From assembly GCF_003286085.1 (NCBI RefSeq), contig NW_020825298.1, forward strand, positions 4,216,001 to 4,280,000: a stretch of DNA of 64,000 nucleotides. The letters are read 5' to 3'. A program made the translations under genes and the position numbers. The stretch is from Drosophila persimilis (Eukaryota > Arthropoda > Insecta > Diptera > Drosophilidae). The notes beneath the pieces were generated by a model. That model made no database searches, was not told where the DNA came from, and saw nothing but the letters and a program-made list of their open reading frames with translations. Within the stretch, counting starts at the first letter, position 1, and every line of letters begins with the position of its first letter. Shown one piece after another: positions 61,911-64,000 of this stretch.

Positions 61911-62269
61911 AAGAAGCAGCGGTAACGTTGTGAGCCCTGGCAAGGCCCGGCAAATTGTAAAATATTTTAGCTGTTTCCACTCGTGTATAAACACAAGAAT
62001 AAATAGACACGAATACCAGGACGTTGAAGATTTTTTTATGAAAGCATAGCAATCTTTAGGATCCCACATACCAAAACTCTTTCCGCAGTTTCTGTAATAT
62101 TTTACTTCTGATAATGTTTGCCGGTCTTTTGATCGATCAAAATATTTTTACTGTACTGAGTTTTCCCTCAAATTCCCTGAATCATTGCTACATTGTCAAT
62201 ATATTTCCGAAACATTAAAGATCTGTATTTACAAAAAGAAAATAACAAAAACTAAAAAAATCTTCAATC

Positions 62270-62596
62270 ATGACCGAGGTGCAAAAGTTAAAGGATGATC
62301 TGTCTCTGATCTACACAAAGAACGAGATGAAGCGAGTGACGGATATACTTGATATAGTCAACAAGATTCCATGCTGTCACTGCGGCCACAAGATTCGATT
62401 GGCTTTGATTTCGCCGGTGGTGCACAAAATGTTCAATAAACGGAACGTTCTCATCGCAATTGGAGCTGTGCTGGGAGTGATACCCATCCTCACAGCGTAT
62501 CTGACCAGAAGGTATAACCATAATCAATCCCATGGCAGTAGTGCTTGTGTGTCGTCATTTTTCTACACCCTGACGGATTGCGAAGTGGTCTTTTGA
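62270..62596 (+). CDS. Small one-TM protein, unrecognised
   Basis: A 108-residue frame opening with an ATG in good context (AATC-ATG-ACC). The first 50 residues are charged and possibly helical, with a CCHCGHK cluster at about 35-41. One hydrophobic helix follows (VLIAIGAVLGVIPILTAYL, about 60-79), then basic residues and a Ser-rich tail. A GTATAA within TATAACCATAA after the helix might be a donor, in which case the tail would differ. ATTAAA lies at 62685-62690. It is on the same strand as the TMBIM gene, 500 bases downstream. I recognise no family. Organised features (charged N-terminus, clear TM, poly(A) signal) make a real gene likely. Confidence 0.6.
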   Translation: MTEVQKLKDDLSLIYTKNEMKRVTDILDIVNKIPCCHCGHKIRLALISPVVHKMFNKRNVLIAIGAVLGVIPILTAYLTRRYNHNQSHGSSACVSSFFYTLTDCEVVF

Positions 62597-62699
62597 GTGG
62601 CCCTGCGTTCCTGCTTTTATGTTGGCGTACATTTATTTTATATATGCATTCCGTTTGTCAGTTGGATAAATGTTTTAACATTTTATTAAATCGGTAAAA

Positions 62700-64000
62700 G
62701 TTTTGTAGTTACGTTACCAACTTATTAACTGCAATTCTAATTTCCTTAGATTATTAAATTTTCCAAGGAATGCCATAGTTTCTATCAATAATTTACTCCC
62801 ACGGCCATCTCTATTAAGCGGAGTACAAAACAAGAACCGTGGGTGTCCGTTCAAGAGGGCTTTCGCTATAAATAGAGGGAGTGGAAGGGCCGGGCATTCG
62901 TTGGCAAGGGCGTGTCTGTCTGGCATTTATCGAAAACATTTCGTGTACAACTTTTTCCCTCGCCTCATGATTGGGCGCTGCCATAAATTATTCATAAACA
63001 TAAATGCCAGAAAGAGACCAAAACTGATGGGTAGATTGTGAGAGGGATAGAGAGAGCGAGGAAAGCAGAGGTCGATGGGGAGGTTGGGAGTTGGCAGTCA
63101 TCGACCCAACATTGAACATGGCCAACCAGTCTGATTGAGTTAGCAAGTAGAGCATGCAGTACAGTTTTCCCATATTCCTTGTCCGCTCTTGTCTCTTGCC
63201 CTACCCACCCCCACATATTGGCCAAGTTGTTAGGCTGGCTCAATATTGACACAAGTTAATTGAAGCCCAACGGCTGGCAAAAGTATCAATGGCAAATGGC
63301 GGACGCCTGGTCTCCGGGTTCAACGCTGAACTGAACAACCACGCAGGGCACTTTGGCTTGCTCACATTGTGACCCTCACCCACCCACCCATTCACCCATC
63401 CATTCTCAGGGTGGATGTACACACAATACCCACCCATTCTATGGGGTGGGGACGGGTGGCCTAATCCATCCGTGAAAAGTTTAGAGCGGGCACAGGCCGG
63501 CAGTCGATTGAGTCTCATACACATACATGTGGAGCGTGTCGATTTCATCACCTGCTGGGCCGGTCATCTCTTTGATAGCTTTAATGGATCCTGATTGCCC
63601 AGGACCCAGACGTTTTGTGAAGGCAATTTTAATTCAAATATAATTGGGTCTTCTAAAGGAGTTCACATATGGGGACCATGCTTTTGAAGAAAGGTTTGCC
63701 TTTTGATTGGGATGTTCTGGCACTTCTGTACACATATATTAGTGGGTAACGGCCAGAAGAAAAAATTTCTGAAAAAAGTAAATGGTATTTATACTGAAGA
63801 CGTTTCCCCATAACGGCTTGAATCTTGAATGTCTAATTTCTTTTCCGTTTCTTGTAGAATAATCTATACAATTTACTCTACAGCTATATCTCGATATCTA
63901 TCACAAATCAATATGATTGAATAAATAGGCATACATGTTATGTATATATTCTATTTTTTTCTAATAAAAAGTTATTCTTTTTTTTGGTTTTTCTTCTGGT
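62700..64000. other. Intergenic DNA at the right end
   Basis: No gene recognised. It contains a GA/CT-rich tract near 63040-63060 and CCCACCCA repeats near 63375-63400 on the plus strand. The window ends in T-rich DNA. Confidence 0.55.

Noticed and set aside
1-64000. CRISPR arrays, operons or bacterial-type elements
   Set aside because: The DNA is eukaryotic, with introns and poly(A) signals; no regularly spaced repeats with spacers were seen.

Overview
The window is nuclear DNA from a fly of the genus Drosophila. The gene content matches the region around Npc2a, Got2, Emsy, Der-1 and earmuff on Muller element B (2L of D. melanogaster). Short introns with GTRAGT donors, AT-rich intergenic DNA and fly core-promoter motifs (Motif 1, Motif 6) agree. 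Two decayed pieces of a dispersed repeat look like those common in obscura-group genomes, so an obscura-group species is my guess, held weakly.

Layout. 1-6.4 kb: no gene seen; a perfect hairpin, a degenerate three-copy repeat and a repeat remnant. 6.4-22.8 kb is gene-dense: Npc2a (-), Got2 (+), the KIAA2013-family gene CG7289 (-) head-to-head with a HINT3-like HIT hydrolase (+), Emsy (+) and Der-1 (-). 22.8-24.6 kb holds decayed tandem copies of Der-1 and what seem to be duplicated promoter pieces. 24.6-52.2 kb is a 27 kb stretch without a recognisable protein gene; it carries one tRNA-Arg(UCU) and a candidate 5' untranslated exon, and is probably regulatory DNA (or a very long first intron) of earmuff. 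52.2-55.1 kb: the main coding exon of earmuff (erm, Fezf family, six C2H2 fingers) and its 3' end. 55.1-60.9 kb: no gene seen. 60.9-62.7 kb: a three-exon TMBIM/lifeguard-family membrane protein and a small unrecognised one-TM ORF. 62.7-64 kb: nothing recognisable.

The genes are mostly unrelated housekeeping functions: sterol transport, aspartate transamination, nucleotide hydrolysis, chromatin repression and ER-associated degradation. They sit beside one neural patterning factor (erm) with large flanks, a usual contrast in fly genomes.

The most interesting signal is at the 3' end of erm. The reading frame stays open after the first stop (TGA followed by C) for 45 codons, meets a second TGA followed by C, then stays open for 53 more codons to a TAG. 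UGA-C is the context most associated with stop-codon readthrough in Drosophila, so erm is a candidate for one- or two-step readthrough. Exon boundaries below were read by eye from splice sites and frame; none was checked against transcripts.
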